Assembly: GCA_002483445.1 (NCBI GenBank)
Contig: DLHY01000132.1
Coordinates: 1 to 64,000, forward strand
Length of the DNA stretch: 64,000 nucleotides
Source of the DNA: Blastocatellia bacterium UBA7656
Lineage (GTDB): Bacteria > Acidobacteriota > Blastocatellia > UBA7656
Direction: 5' to 3'
Both the position numbers and the translations under genes were made by a program. This document shows, piece after piece, positions 17,767 through 25,577 of this stretch. Positions within the stretch are counted from its first letter, which is position 1, and every line of letters starts with the position of its first letter. Under the pieces are notes generated by a model, which was not told the DNA's origin, did no database searches, and worked only from the letters and a program-made list of their open reading frames with translations.

Positions 17767-18207
17767 TTAGAATGGGATATCGTCGTCGGTAATAGGTTCG
17801 GGAGCATCATCCGGGCCGCTTGACGGAGCCGGTCTGCTCTCTCTTCCCACGCTTGGCGCGCTGGCTGATTCCTCTCCTCTTGGGCCTATGAACTGAATAT
17901 CCGTCCCCTGAACTTCAAGGCTATAGCGTGTATTGCCATCCCTATCCTGATATTCAGTCTGGGAGAGGCGTCCCTCAATATAAACAAGCTTTCCCTTTGA
18001 GAGATACTGATTGGCCACTTCCGCCTGTCTTCTCCAGAGGTTGACGCGAAACCATGTGGTCGTGTCCTGGTACTCTCCCGACTTGTCTTTTTTACGTTCG
18101 GTGGTTGCCACCGAAAAGTTGCACACTGGGGTTCCGTCCGCTGTGTATCTGAGTTCCGGGTCTCGCCCAAGATGACCTACGATAATGATTTTGTTAAAGG
18201 TAGCCAT
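17767..18207 (-). CDS. ssb: Single-stranded DNA-binding protein SSB
   Basis: A 146-residue SSB. The OB fold is clear ('MATFNKIIIVGHLGRDPELRY', 'WFRVNLWRRQAEVANQYLSKG', 'VYIEGRLSQTEYQDRDG'), followed by a Ser/Pro/Gly linker and the acidic tip ending DDDIPF that recruits replication and repair partners. The start at 18207 follows AGGAGG by 5 nt and is preferred to an ATG five codons upstream. It lies 67 nt downstream of the bifunctional nuclease gene on the same strand and ends 5 nt from the convergent ntrC-type gene. Confidence 0.95.
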   Translation of the reverse strand: MATFNKIIIVGHLGRDPELRYTADGTPVCNFSVATTERKKDKSGEYQDTTTWFRVNLWRRQAEVANQYLSKGKLVYIEGRLSQTEYQDRDGNTRYSLEVQGTDIQFIGPRGEESASAPSVGRESRPAPSSGPDDAPEPITDDDIPF

Positions 18208-18274
18208 GTTTCCTCCTGTCATTCTTCAGTCCGGCAAACCATCTGAGCTTGCCGATTATTCCATGAGTTGGCGA

Positions 18275-18754
18275 TTACATTTTGTAATCGCTTGTGTCAT
18301 CGATCAGACTGTCGGGCCAGTCGTCATCGTCTTCCTGCGGGGAAGGTTCTTCAGTGAAAGATGCGCTTGAGTTTTTGATGACTTCTTCGTTTACATAGAT
18401 GGGGCAATCCGCGCGCAAGGCGAGGGCGATTGCATCGCTGGGCCTGGAATCCATGACGACCACCTCTCCGTTTCGCACCATTTCTATCACCGCATAAAAA
18501 GTGTTTTCGATAAGATGTGTTATGACGATTCTCCTTACGGTCGCGCCCAATTCCCATATAATGTTTTTTACGAGATCGTGAGTCATTGGTCTTTGCGATG
18601 CCAGTTTCTCGATCTCGACGGCAATTGCATTGGCTTCAAAAGGCCCGACCCATATAGGCAGCATAGAATCGCCGTTCACGTCCTTGAGGATGATTATCGG
18701 GGTGTTGGCAGCCGGGTCCATCATCAGCCCCCGAATCTTCATTTCAATTTCCAT
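18275..18754 (-). CDS. Bifunctional nuclease (BFN/DUF151) family protein
   Basis: A 159-residue protein with the DUF151 blocks 'LKDVNGDSMLPIWVGPFEANAIA', 'PMTHDLVKNII' and 'VVMDSRPSDAIALALR', ending in an acidic tail. Plant homologues have RNase/DNase activity; the bacterial role is less certain. It is commonly found as a single-domain protein of this length. The GAGGG upstream of the ATG supports the start. It is likely co-transcribed with ssb. Confidence 0.88.
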   Translation of the reverse strand: MEIEMKIRGLMMDPAANTPIIILKDVNGDSMLPIWVGPFEANAIAVEIEKLASQRPMTHDLVKNIIWELGATVRRIVITHLIENTFYAVIEMVRNGEVVVMDSRPSDAIALALRADCPIYVNEEVIKNSSASFTEEPSPQEDDDDWPDSLIDDTSDYKM

Positions 18755-18987
18755 GTTAGTCCCTCAGCCTTGCTGATGCCGGAAATTTGTCGAAGCTATG
18801 TAAAAAAAAACAGATATGAAAATCGCGCTTCTTCAAACTTCGATTACCTGTTATCAATTCGTTTCTGTTGCCGAGATTAAAGCATAACGAAGTTGGAAAG
18901 TCTACTCTCGAATCGCTTATCACCTGTTAAGGGAAGAGAAATAATTGCAGATCAACTGAAACAAGCCGTTGTCGTATGGAATCGCTC

Positions 18988-19017
18988 TTGACACTAAACA
19001 TGGCGAAGCATTAGGAT
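18988..19017 (+). promoter_or_regulatory. Sigma-70 promoter for parA-parB
   Basis: TTGACA (18988-18993), an 18-bp spacer, then TAGGAT (19012-19017). Transcription would begin about 20 nt before the parA ATG at 19044, leaving a short leader that contains the GAGAAGGG ribosome binding site. Confidence 0.65.
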
Positions 19018-19043
19018 GCAGGAGTTTTGAGAAGGGACACAAG

Positions 19044-19799
19044 ATGATAATCGCTATAGCCAACCAGAAAGGCGGCGTTGGTAAAACTACAACGGCGATA
19101 AATCTTGCTGCTGCCCTCGCCATGTCGGACAAAAGCGTTTTACTTATCGATCTCGACCCGCAGGCCAACAGTTCCCTGAGCTTTCTCGATCACTCTACTA
19201 TAGAGGCGTCTGTCTACGAATTGTTGACGGAACCGGGTTTCAAATCCGAAGAGGTTATCAAACCGACTGCGGTGAAGGGGCTGGATGTTTTGCCTTCCCG
19301 TATCAGCCTTGCAAAGTTTGAAAGCAAGCTGATAGGAGAATTTGACGCCCCGTTCAGGCTCAAAGATCGTATGGACGGTCTGTCGAAAAAATACGACTTC
19401 ATTATCATCGACACCCCGCCGACGCTTGGCCTGATAACTGTGAATGCTTTTGTTGCAGCCGACTATGTTCTGATTCCCATACAGCCTTCTTATTTCGCTC
19501 TCGAAGGCACGGATGACCTGCTTGAGACTTTTGAAAAAGTGAAAGCGCGTCCCAATCCGAATCTGCGAATACTGGGCGTCGTCATCACCCTTCACGACCG
19601 AAGAACCACGCTGGCCCGCGATATCCTGGATCAGATAAAGCAACTGTTCGGCGACAAGGTTTTTGAAACGATGATAAACAAGTCTGTTCGCCTTGAAGAA
19701 AGCCCCGCTTACAAGGAAACCATATTCACCTTCGCGCCAAATTCGAGCGGCGCAATTGAGTACCACAAGCTTTGCGAGGAGGTAATGCGACGTGTCTAA
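19044..19799 (+). CDS. parA: Chromosome partitioning ATPase ParA (Soj)
   Basis: A 251-residue deviant Walker-type ATPase. It starts directly with the P-loop strand: 'MIIAIANQKGGVGKTTTAINLAAALA'; the deviant Walker A KGGVGKT has its signature lysine near residue 11. 'LLIDLDPQANSS' (A') and 'FIIIDTPPTLGLITVNAF' (Walker B) follow. It is the short chromosomal Soj type with no N-terminal DNA-binding extension. An earlier in-frame start exists, but it would add 25 residues with no family support; ATG 19044 has a purine-rich GAGAAGGG upstream. It overlaps parB by 8 nt. Confidence 0.93.
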   Translation: MIIAIANQKGGVGKTTTAINLAAALAMSDKSVLLIDLDPQANSSLSFLDHSTIEASVYELLTEPGFKSEEVIKPTAVKGLDVLPSRISLAKFESKLIGEFDAPFRLKDRMDGLSKKYDFIIIDTPPTLGLITVNAFVAADYVLIPIQPSYFALEGTDDLLETFEKVKARPNPNLRILGVVITLHDRRTTLARDILDQIKQLFGDKVFETMINKSVRLEESPAYKETIFTFAPNSSGAIEYHKLCEEVMRRV

Positions 19800-20613
19800 A
19801 CGAGGACTTCCTAATAATTTCAAACTCCGCCACGATGTCCACTACGTTGAACATCTGACCAGCAAAACATCCGGGGCTCCGGTCGGACGCATGATCCCTA
19901 TCGATAAACTGGTTCCTAATCCCGGTCAGCCTCGCATCGAAACCGGCGATCTTACAGACCTTATAAGCTCCATTCGGGAAAAAGGCGTGCTTGAGCCTCT
20001 TCTGGTTCGGCCAAGCGATGTGGGCCGATTCATGATAATAAGCGGCGAAAGGCGCTATCGCGCGAGCCTTGAAGCCGGATTGATTGAACTGCCGTGCATC
20101 GAAATGGATGTCGATGACCGAGCAGTCGCTGAAATTTCGCTGATCGAGAACCTTCAGAGAAAAGACCTTACGCCTTTCGAAGAAGCTGACGGCCTGCAAG
20201 CCTTGGCCGAAAAATTCGGATATACTCACGAAGAAATCGCCAGGAAAATCGGGAAATCCAGAACCTCTATCACTGAAGCCCTCTCACTCGCCTTGATTCC
20301 TGCGGATGTCAGAGACCTATGTCGGCGCGCCGACATAGGTTCTAAATCGATGCTTTTGCAAGTGGTTAGGCAGCCTGATGTTGACAGTATGCGCGCTTTT
20401 GTCGGAACTGTCCGCGCGGGAGGGCTGACCAGAGATGAGGCCAGGAAAGTGCGGCAGGGAAAAGCTAAAAAAGCCAAAAGCTATGTGTTCCGCTACAGCG
20501 CCAAGAATCAGGCTTATGCGCTAACGATCAAATTCAGGAAGTCCCAGGTTGCCAGAGGAGATATCGAGTCAGCACTCAAAGACGCGCTCGATCACGTATT
20601 GGAAACCGAATGA
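19792..20613 (+). CDS. parB: Chromosome partitioning protein ParB (Spo0J)
   Basis: A 273-residue ParB. The N-terminal CTPase/ParB domain begins near residue 35 ('MIPIDKLVPNPGQPR') and contains 'ISGERRYRAS', the arginine-rich motif that binds CTP and parS. The helix-turn-helix is 'YTHEEIARKIGKSRTSITEALSLA'. It begins with GTG at 19792 inside the end of parA, with AGGAGG upstream, so translation is coupled. It loads on parS, spreads as a clamp and is moved by ParA. No dnaA, gidA or gidB is adjacent, unlike the classic origin-proximal layout. Confidence 0.93.
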   Translation: MSKRGLPNNFKLRHDVHYVEHLTSKTSGAPVGRMIPIDKLVPNPGQPRIETGDLTDLISSIREKGVLEPLLVRPSDVGRFMIISGERRYRASLEAGLIELPCIEMDVDDRAVAEISLIENLQRKDLTPFEEADGLQALAEKFGYTHEEIARKIGKSRTSITEALSLALIPADVRDLCRRADIGSKSMLLQVVRQPDVDSMRAFVGTVRAGGLTRDEARKVRQGKAKKAKSYVFRYSAKNQAYALTIKFRKSQVARGDIESALKDALDHVLETE

Positions 20614-20614
20614 A

Positions 20615-21151
20615 CTACTTCTTGCTCTTCGCCGCTTCTTCCCTGTACCTCTTTGCCAGTTTGCGGGCCATTCGGTCAAGAAACGGTTTGAATGGCTTGA
20701 AGAGTTTTACTCGCCAGCCCCCTTCTTTTTCTCTCCATTTTTCGAATTGTTTCTCGACGTAAGATCGGCAGGCAAATTCCAGTTGGTTCTTCTTGACTCC
20801 TCTGGCCAGGGTGAGATGATAGTGCTGGGCGACCAGAGAGAAAACGGCCTGGGCTATCGTGGGTTTGATGGTTAATCTGGCGATGATGCTCCGGGGAAAT
20901 CGCTTTTTCGGAGCGATGACTGACAGGGCGATTTCTGCCCACGCCATCTGGCCTCCCATCCTCGGATGGTAGAGCAGGGGAAGGCTGGCGCGCTGTATAG
21001 CATCTATCCTCGGCTCGCTGATGAGATCAACGCAAACGATCTTCGTCAGTCCTCTCAAGTGTTCAACAGGAACTACATCAATCGCCTTCTGAACATTTTT
21101 CTCCAGGTTTTTTACTTTCCGAGAGGCAAGAATCTCAATTTTTACGTTCAT
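20615..21151 (-). CDS. Unrecognised 178-residue basic protein, possibly a degenerate zincin
   Basis: The protein is basic, with the C-terminal third rich in Lys/Arg/Trp. 'SLPLLYHPRMGGQMAWAEIAL' and 'AVFSLVAQHYHLTLARG...LEFACRSYVEKQF' have the layout of zincin-like bacterial proteins in which an HExxH helix is followed by an acidic 'E.fAd.y' helix, but the metal ligands are missing. This reading is inference. The gene converges on parB with a 1-nt gap and lies between parB and lpxD. Confidence 0.6.
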   Translation of the reverse strand: MNVKIEILASRKVKNLEKNVQKAIDVVPVEHLRGLTKIVCVDLISEPRIDAIQRASLPLLYHPRMGGQMAWAEIALSVIAPKKRFPRSIIARLTIKPTIAQAVFSLVAQHYHLTLARGVKKNQLEFACRSYVEKQFEKWREKEGGWRVKLFKPFKPFLDRMARKLAKRYREEAAKSKK

Positions 21152-21187
21152 GTTTGCCTTTTAAGTTATTGCAAAATATATCTGAAT

Positions 21188-22237
21188 TTAATCTTCTAAT
21201 CCTTCGAGCTTTACTTTAGATAATTCTTCGAGCTTTTCAATTCGTCGTTCCAGCCTCTTCACGGCTTTTTGGATATCAGGCAGGCGCGGCATCACCGCAG
21301 AAGATTTCAGCCAGTCCTTATGATTCATTGCCGGAGAGCCGGAAACCCATGTATTGGGTTCGATTGATCCGGGTATTCCGCTTTGAGCCGTTGCCGTCAC
21401 CCCGTCTCCTATCGTCAGGTGTCCGGCGGCTCCGACCTGACCAGCGAGAATCACCTTACTGCCGACCGTTGTCGAACCGGCCAGCCCGACCTGAGCGCAG
21501 AGCAGCGTGTGGTTGCCTACCTCGCATCCGTGACCTATGTGAACCAGGTTGTCGAGCTTTGTTCCGGACTTTATTCTTGTCTCACCCAGAGTCGCCCGGT
21601 CAATAGTCGAGCCTGCTCCTATTTCAACATCATCTTCTATGACTACTGTTCCAGCCTGATAAATTTTGTACCAGGTTCCGTCATCCTGACGAGCGAAGCC
21701 GAAGCCGTCCGATCCCAAAACAGCGTTGTCTTGAACTATGCATCGCCTGCCTATCCTGACCCGCTCCCGAATTGCGCAGCCTGAATGAATGACGGTCTTT
21801 TCACCGACGATCGCTCCCTGATGAATGGCGCAATGCGATCCGATGATCACGTCGTCTTCCAGCGCAACATCCTCGCCAATGAAAGAGAATGCGCCGACTG
21901 AAACCCTCTGCCCCAGCTTCGCGTTGCTCGAAACCCATGCAGTCGGATGGATCGATGGAATAATAGCAGGAGGAGGCAGCAGTATTTCTATGGCTTTGGC
22001 AAAAACAAGATATGGGTTGGGATGTTTCAGAAGAGGTTTAGTCAGGCCGGAGCAGTCCGGCTTGACTATAAGAGCCGAAGCTCTGGTCGCTTTCGCTTCA
22101 GCGTGATACTTGATGTTTGTCAGGAAGCTGATCTCTCCCTCTATTGCTGTCTCAAGCGTCGCTATGCCTGTGATTTCTATTGCGGGATCGCCTTCGAGTT
22201 GGCACTCCAGCTTCCGGGCAATTTCTCCGAGTTTCAT
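21188..22237 (-). CDS. lpxD: UDP-3-O-acylglucosamine N-acyltransferase LpxD
   Basis: A 349-residue enzyme of lipid A synthesis that adds the N-linked acyl chain to UDP-3-O-acyl-glucosamine. The N-terminal uridine-binding domain ('TLETAIEGEISFLTNIKY') is followed by a left-handed beta-helix of hexapeptide repeats (about 105-300). The conserved block 'GAGSTIDRATLGETRIKSGTKLDNLVHIGHGCEVG' contains the catalytic His region. A C-terminal coiled-coil helix ends the protein. ATG 22237 is chosen because the family starts with 'MKLGEIA'. A run of upstream codons is open but has no family similarity and would overlap xerD. It shows that the organism makes LPS. Confidence 0.93.
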   Translation of the reverse strand: MKLGEIARKLECQLEGDPAIEITGIATLETAIEGEISFLTNIKYHAEAKATRASALIVKPDCSGLTKPLLKHPNPYLVFAKAIEILLPPPAIIPSIHPTAWVSSNAKLGQRVSVGAFSFIGEDVALEDDVIIGSHCAIHQGAIVGEKTVIHSGCAIRERVRIGRRCIVQDNAVLGSDGFGFARQDDGTWYKIYQAGTVVIEDDVEIGAGSTIDRATLGETRIKSGTKLDNLVHIGHGCEVGNHTLLCAQVGLAGSTTVGSKVILAGQVGAAGHLTIGDGVTATAQSGIPGSIEPNTWVSGSPAMNHKDWLKSSAVMPRLPDIQKAVKRLERRIEKLEELSKVKLEGLED

Positions 22238-22377
22238 TGATATATCAGCTTCCTTCGCACTGTTTTTGCGGGTTGTTCCTGTCTGATCGCAAAAACACTT
22301 TTTTGCTTTACGCCTTGATCGTATAGAATATGTCAAATAGTTAATCTGACAGTCAACCCGATATAGGAGAAGGTTTG

Positions 22378-23259
22378 ATGGCTCGCGACTATGAATCGCT
22401 TTTTCTTGATTATCTCCGCGTTGAGAAAGGGCTTTCTCCAAACACGATCATCGCTTATCGCAATGATCTTGAAAAACTCAGCAAGTTCGCCCGAAGCCGG
22501 GGCAAAGAGCTTGTGTCAGTTGAGAGAGAAGACCTCATTGCTTTCATCAAGTATCTCAACGAATCGGGCCTTGATGCCAAAAGCATCGGAAGGGTGCTGG
22601 TGACTGTGCGAGGGCTGTATAAATTTTTAATCCTCGACGGATATCTCAAGCGTGACCCCAGCGCCAATCTTGAAACCCCGAAGTCGTGGCAGTCGCTCCC
22701 CAAGTTTTTGATCCCTGAAGAAGTTGAAAAGCTGCTGGCCAGTCCTGACCTGACCGATAAGATCGGGATTAGGGATAAAGCGATGCTTGAGGTCTTGTAT
22801 GCGACGGGTTTAAGAGTTACTGAACTTGTTTCTTTAAGGGTGTCGGATTTAAATCTCGATCTGGGTATTGTTACAACTCTTGGGAAGGGCAGCAAGGAGC
22901 GCACTGTTCCGATGGGTAAAAGCGCGGTCAACTGGACCAGGAGATATTTGAGCATCCGACCTAAACTTCTTGAAGGAAAAAACAGCCCTTACCTTTTTGT
23001 CGGCTCGAAAGGTCAATCAATCACGAGACAGTCTTTCTGGAAGATCATCGTTACTTACGGTGAAAAAGCTCGAATAGGCCATATCACTCCTCATCTTCTG
23101 AGGCACAGCTTTGCGACTCACCTGCTCGAAAACGGGGCTGATCTCCGCTCGGTTCAGATGATGCTCGGTCACAGCGATATCAGCACAACGCAGATATACA
23201 CACATATTACCAACGAAAGACTTAAAGAAGTTTATAAGAAATTCCACCCGCGAGCCTGA
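22378..23259 (+). CDS. xerD: Tyrosine recombinase XerD
   Basis: A 293-residue site-specific recombinase. The N-terminal SAM-like core-binding domain (about 1-90, 'FLDYLRVEKGLSPNTIIAYRNDL') precedes the catalytic domain with R in 'ATGLRVTELVSLR', K in 'GKGSKERTVPM', HxxR in 'HLLRHSFATHLL', H in 'LGHSDISTTQ' and nucleophile Y in 'QIYTHITNERL'. Length and motifs fit XerC/XerD, which resolve chromosome dimers at dif. GGAGAAGG lies just upstream of ATG 22378. It is divergent from lpxD and 4 kb from parAB. A solitary integrase is possible but less likely, as no mobile element context is seen. Confidence 0.9.
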   Translation: MARDYESLFLDYLRVEKGLSPNTIIAYRNDLEKLSKFARSRGKELVSVEREDLIAFIKYLNESGLDAKSIGRVLVTVRGLYKFLILDGYLKRDPSANLETPKSWQSLPKFLIPEEVEKLLASPDLTDKIGIRDKAMLEVLYATGLRVTELVSLRVSDLNLDLGIVTTLGKGSKERTVPMGKSAVNWTRRYLSIRPKLLEGKNSPYLFVGSKGQSITRQSFWKIIVTYGEKARIGHITPHLLRHSFATHLLENGADLRSVQMMLGHSDISTTQIYTHITNERLKEVYKKFHPRA

Positions 23260-23287
23260 TGTTGAGATTTTACGTGAGATGTCTTTT

Positions 23288-23584
23288 TCAGTATTCCTTA
23301 ATTTGAGGGCTTCGGGTGAACATCTCAACCAGATAGTCATGAAGGTAATTGTAGAGTTGTCTCTGGAAATCCCACTCGAAGGCGTTGGATTTTAACTCGC
23401 GCGGGGCGAGATAGAATCTATAATGGTCGTCGTGAATTCCCTCAGTTTTTAATCTGACTATTACCTCAATACCAGGTTCTTTCAGGCGAGCCTCCCAGAT
23501 GAAAAGAGGGTGTTCGTATCGAGCCAACTCCTGCTCCACTTTCTGAAGATGCTCCTGAACCTCTGTGTTATTCGATCTCTCCAT
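23288..23584 (-). CDS. Third gene of the encapsulin operon, unknown function
   Basis: A 98-residue soluble protein with an N-terminal helix ('TEVQEHLQKVEQELARYEHP'), a beta-rich centre ('FIWEARLKEPGIEVIVRLKT', 'DHYRFYLAPRELKS') and a C-terminal aromatic helix ('EWDFQRQLYNYLHDYLVEMF'). I do not recognise the family. It follows the encapsulated ferritin gene by 7 nt and is almost certainly co-transcribed with the shell and cargo genes. It carries no obvious cargo-loading peptide, so if it acts with the compartment it may work outside it. Confidence 0.7.
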   Translation of the reverse strand: MERSNNTEVQEHLQKVEQELARYEHPLFIWEARLKEPGIEVIVRLKTEGIHDDHYRFYLAPRELKSNAFEWDFQRQLYNYLHDYLVEMFTRSPQIKEY

Positions 23585-23591
23585 GAAAAAA

Positions 23592-23912
23592 CTACTTCTC
23601 CCGCAGACTGCCGACCGTAAAAGAACGATCCTGAGATTTTGTTGAAGGCGACGGGGATGGGTTGCTGATCTCAGCCGATTGCCGCCAGTGCGCGCCCGCG
23701 CCGAAGCGAGATGCCTGAGAATGATCCATCTGGTTGATGACCTCCATCGCTTCTGCCACGTGTTCTTTTTCTTCTTCGGCTATGTGATTGATGAAGTCGG
23801 CAACATCTGCATTCGCGGTTCGGCTCGCGAGGTTCTGATAAACATTTATAGTTTCGAGTTCGCGAGCCAGAATCTCGCGCAAAATGATCAGGTCGTCATT
23901 AGTTTTCTTCAT
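23592..23912 (-). CDS. Encapsulated ferritin-like cargo protein (EncFtn)
   Basis: A 106-residue protein. Residues 5-62 form the two-helix hairpin of encapsulated ferritins. E18, E48 and H51 keep the spacing (30 then 3) of the di-iron ligands of the known family; the second helix reads 'EEEKEHVAEAMEVINQM'. Such proteins decamerise, bind iron at subunit interfaces and act as ferroxidases, needing the shell to store mineral. After a Ser/Pro-rich linker (about 80-94) the C-terminus ends in 'FTVGSLR', which matches the encapsulin cargo-loading peptide pattern (hydrophobic-T-V-G-S-L-R). This predicts packaging inside the shell encoded just upstream, 33 nt away. Confidence 0.9.
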   Translation of the reverse strand: MKKTNDDLIILREILARELETINVYQNLASRTANADVADFINHIAEEEKEHVAEAMEVINQMDHSQASRFGAGAHWRQSAEISNPSPSPSTKSQDRSFTVGSLREK

Positions 23913-23945
23913 CGTTTTGTTTTCCGGTCGTGCAGATTCGAAAAA

Positions 23946-24773
23946 TCAGAATGTACAAATAGCATCGCTGCGCAGTATTCGCAAGTAGACGGCCTTGAAG
24001 ACTCGGAACGGAAGATTCATATGTTTGCTTCCCAGAAATGCTGCGCTCGTGTCGATGGCCACGATCAGTTCCATATTCTGCCGCCCGGTCGAAACCACCA
24101 TCCCCGATTCATTCTTCATCATCGGGGATGCGAATACCCCTCCTGTAATCAATTCCTTCACGTAGACGATCTCCGGCAGAGAAGAGTCGTCGATGATTCT
24201 GTGCATATCGGCATAAACTTTCGGAGGGACGAGAGCCGCATAAGGGCCGCCGTGTCCTTTGCTCATCAATAGCCCGGTCGCTTTTCTGAAATTCTCGAAA
24301 GCATCGCCGGGGCGATTCCATCTGAGGCTTGTCAATATACCCCTTCCCTCAGCATTCATCAGTCCTTCATATCCCCTTGCTTTGTCGCCGAAAAGGACGA
24401 ATCGTTCTTCCGCTCTGGCGCAGCCTGCCGCCGCTGCCTTAGCCTTAGCCAGCGGAACCCCCTGATGAGTGAGCCTCGATTGCTCGATGTCGCGCCAGTG
24501 AATTATGAAATCCTTATACAATATCGGGATGATCCTGGCCTTCGTCATCATCGCTATCACCGTCGAGCCGTCATCTCTCATCAACCCTTTTCTTCCTTCC
24601 GTGATGCCTATCAATGATTTTGTTGGCGCGGTCTGCGCACCGGCTCCGAGTTCTTCGCCTGATTCAATGAAGCGACGCGAGATGCTTGAGTTGCCGATTC
24701 TGCGAACTGCCGTATTGATTGCCTCCCACTCTTCGGCGGCGAGCGGATCGGCTGAATGAAGGAATCCTTTCAT
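23946..24773 (-). CDS. Encapsulin shell protein (family 1, HK97 fold)
   Basis: A 275-residue homologue of family 1 encapsulins (linocin M18-like). The N-terminal 'FLHSADPLAAEEWEAINTAV' corresponds to the cargo-peptide-binding helix, followed by 'SISRRFIE'. The E-loop and P-domain segment 'IPILYKDFIIHWRDIEQSRLTHQ' and the helix 'AAAAGCARAEERFVLFGDKA' match the family, as do 'GLMNAEGR', 'GPYAALVPPKVYADM' and the C-terminal 'AFLGSKHMNLPFRVFKAVYLRIL'. Length is standard. Shells of this class self-assemble into icosahedral compartments; here the cargo is the ferritin-like protein directly downstream, so the role is iron storage. The ATG lies only 8 nt after a perfect TATAAT box, so the mRNA is probably leaderless. 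Confidence 0.92.
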   Translation of the reverse strand: MKGFLHSADPLAAEEWEAINTAVRRIGNSSISRRFIESGEELGAGAQTAPTKSLIGITEGRKGLMRDDGSTVIAMMTKARIIPILYKDFIIHWRDIEQSRLTHQGVPLAKAKAAAAGCARAEERFVLFGDKARGYEGLMNAEGRGILTSLRWNRPGDAFENFRKATGLLMSKGHGGPYAALVPPKVYADMHRIIDDSSLPEIVYVKELITGGVFASPMMKNESGMVVSTGRQNMELIVAIDTSAAFLGSKHMNLPFRVFKAVYLRILRSDAICTF

Positions 24774-24781
24774 GGCGAGTG

Positions 24782-24787
24782 ATTATA
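24782..24787 (-). promoter_or_regulatory. -10 box of the encapsulin operon promoter
   Basis: On the minus strand the hexamer is a perfect TATAAT ending 8 nt before the encapsulin ATG (24773). At 17-bp spacing the -35 would be CGCCTT (24805-24810), which is weak, hinting at activator dependence. The transcription start would fall at or next to the ATG. Confidence 0.65.
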
Positions 24788-24840
24788 TCTCAACAGATCG
24801 AGCAAAGGCGAAAACAGGCTGGGTTTTAGTAGCAGAAAAG

Positions 24841-24869
24841 TTGACAAAATATCCTGGCCTTTCTAGTAT
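24841..24869 (+). promoter_or_regulatory. Consensus sigma-70 promoter of the SufR-like regulator
   Basis: TTGACA (24841-24846), a 17-bp spacer, and TAGTAT (24864-24869). The GTG start codon begins 7 nt after the -10 box, at the expected transcription start. Confidence 0.75.
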
Positions 24870-24875
24870 TCCGGT

Positions 24876-25577
24876 GTGACTTCAGCGATAACCAACATAC
24901 TGAAAGAAACCCGATGCGAGATACTGAGTTGTCTTAAATCGAAAGGGCGACTTTCTGTCGAGCAGATCGCTAGGTCAATCGGCATCAGCAAAGTCTGTGT
25001 GCGTCGCCATCTTGCGCTACTCAGTCGCGACGGGCTTGTGGGCTATCAGGTTCAAAGGCCCGCGCGGGGAAGACCGGGACACGTCTACCATCTTACGGAC
25101 AAAGCCGCGATACTTTTTCCGACCGCTTACAGCAATTTCGCGCTTGAACTGCTCCGACAGGTTCGAAACCTTTTCGGCCCTTCTGCCATCTCGAAAATAC
25201 TGACGAGTCAGGCTGACGAAACGATCAAAACGATCAAGCCTGAGATCGAAGGTCTGGGCTTCGATGAAAAAGTTCGCAGGCTGTTTGCTCTCGTCAACGA
25301 GCGCGGTTACGATGTGACACTTCGAAAGCTCAAGGATGGCTCTTATTTGATAAAGCAGCGCAATTGCCCGACATCTCAGATCGCGTCTTCATATCAGCAG
25401 CTTTGCGAGGAGGAGTTGCGCGTGTACAGAGAATTGCTCGGAGCCGAACTGATCCGCGAATGCCGTATTGTCGCCGGAGCGCAAAGCTGCAATTATCGTG
25501 TCTTTCCGCCCGGAACGAGAACCTTGAATATACTCAAACTGGATAAAGACATACGAGCCGAACAGGAGACTGCATGA
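24876..25577 (+). CDS. SufR-like winged-helix regulator with Fe-S-type cysteine motif
   Basis: A 233-residue regulator. Residues 5-75 are a winged helix ('RLSVEQIARSIGISKVCVRRHLALLSRDGLV', wing 'RGRPGHVYHLTDKA'). The C-terminal domain carries C164, C177, C196 and C205 in the arrangement typical of SufR-class repressors ('NCPTSQIASSYQQLCEEEL', 'ECRIVAGAQSCNYRV'), which bind a [4Fe-4S] cluster and control Fe-S assembly genes. The gene begins with GTG directly at the predicted transcription start, and no other in-frame start fits the fold. Its stop overlaps the start of mrp (ATGA), and iscA follows, which fits a regulator of Fe-S supply. It may also control the divergent encapsulin operon. Confidence 0.88.
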   Translation: MTSAITNILKETRCEILSCLKSKGRLSVEQIARSIGISKVCVRRHLALLSRDGLVGYQVQRPARGRPGHVYHLTDKAAILFPTAYSNFALELLRQVRNLFGPSAISKILTSQADETIKTIKPEIEGLGFDEKVRRLFALVNERGYDVTLRKLKDGSYLIKQRNCPTSQIASSYQQLCEEELRVYRELLGAELIRECRIVAGAQSCNYRVFPPGTRTLNILKLDKDIRAEQETA

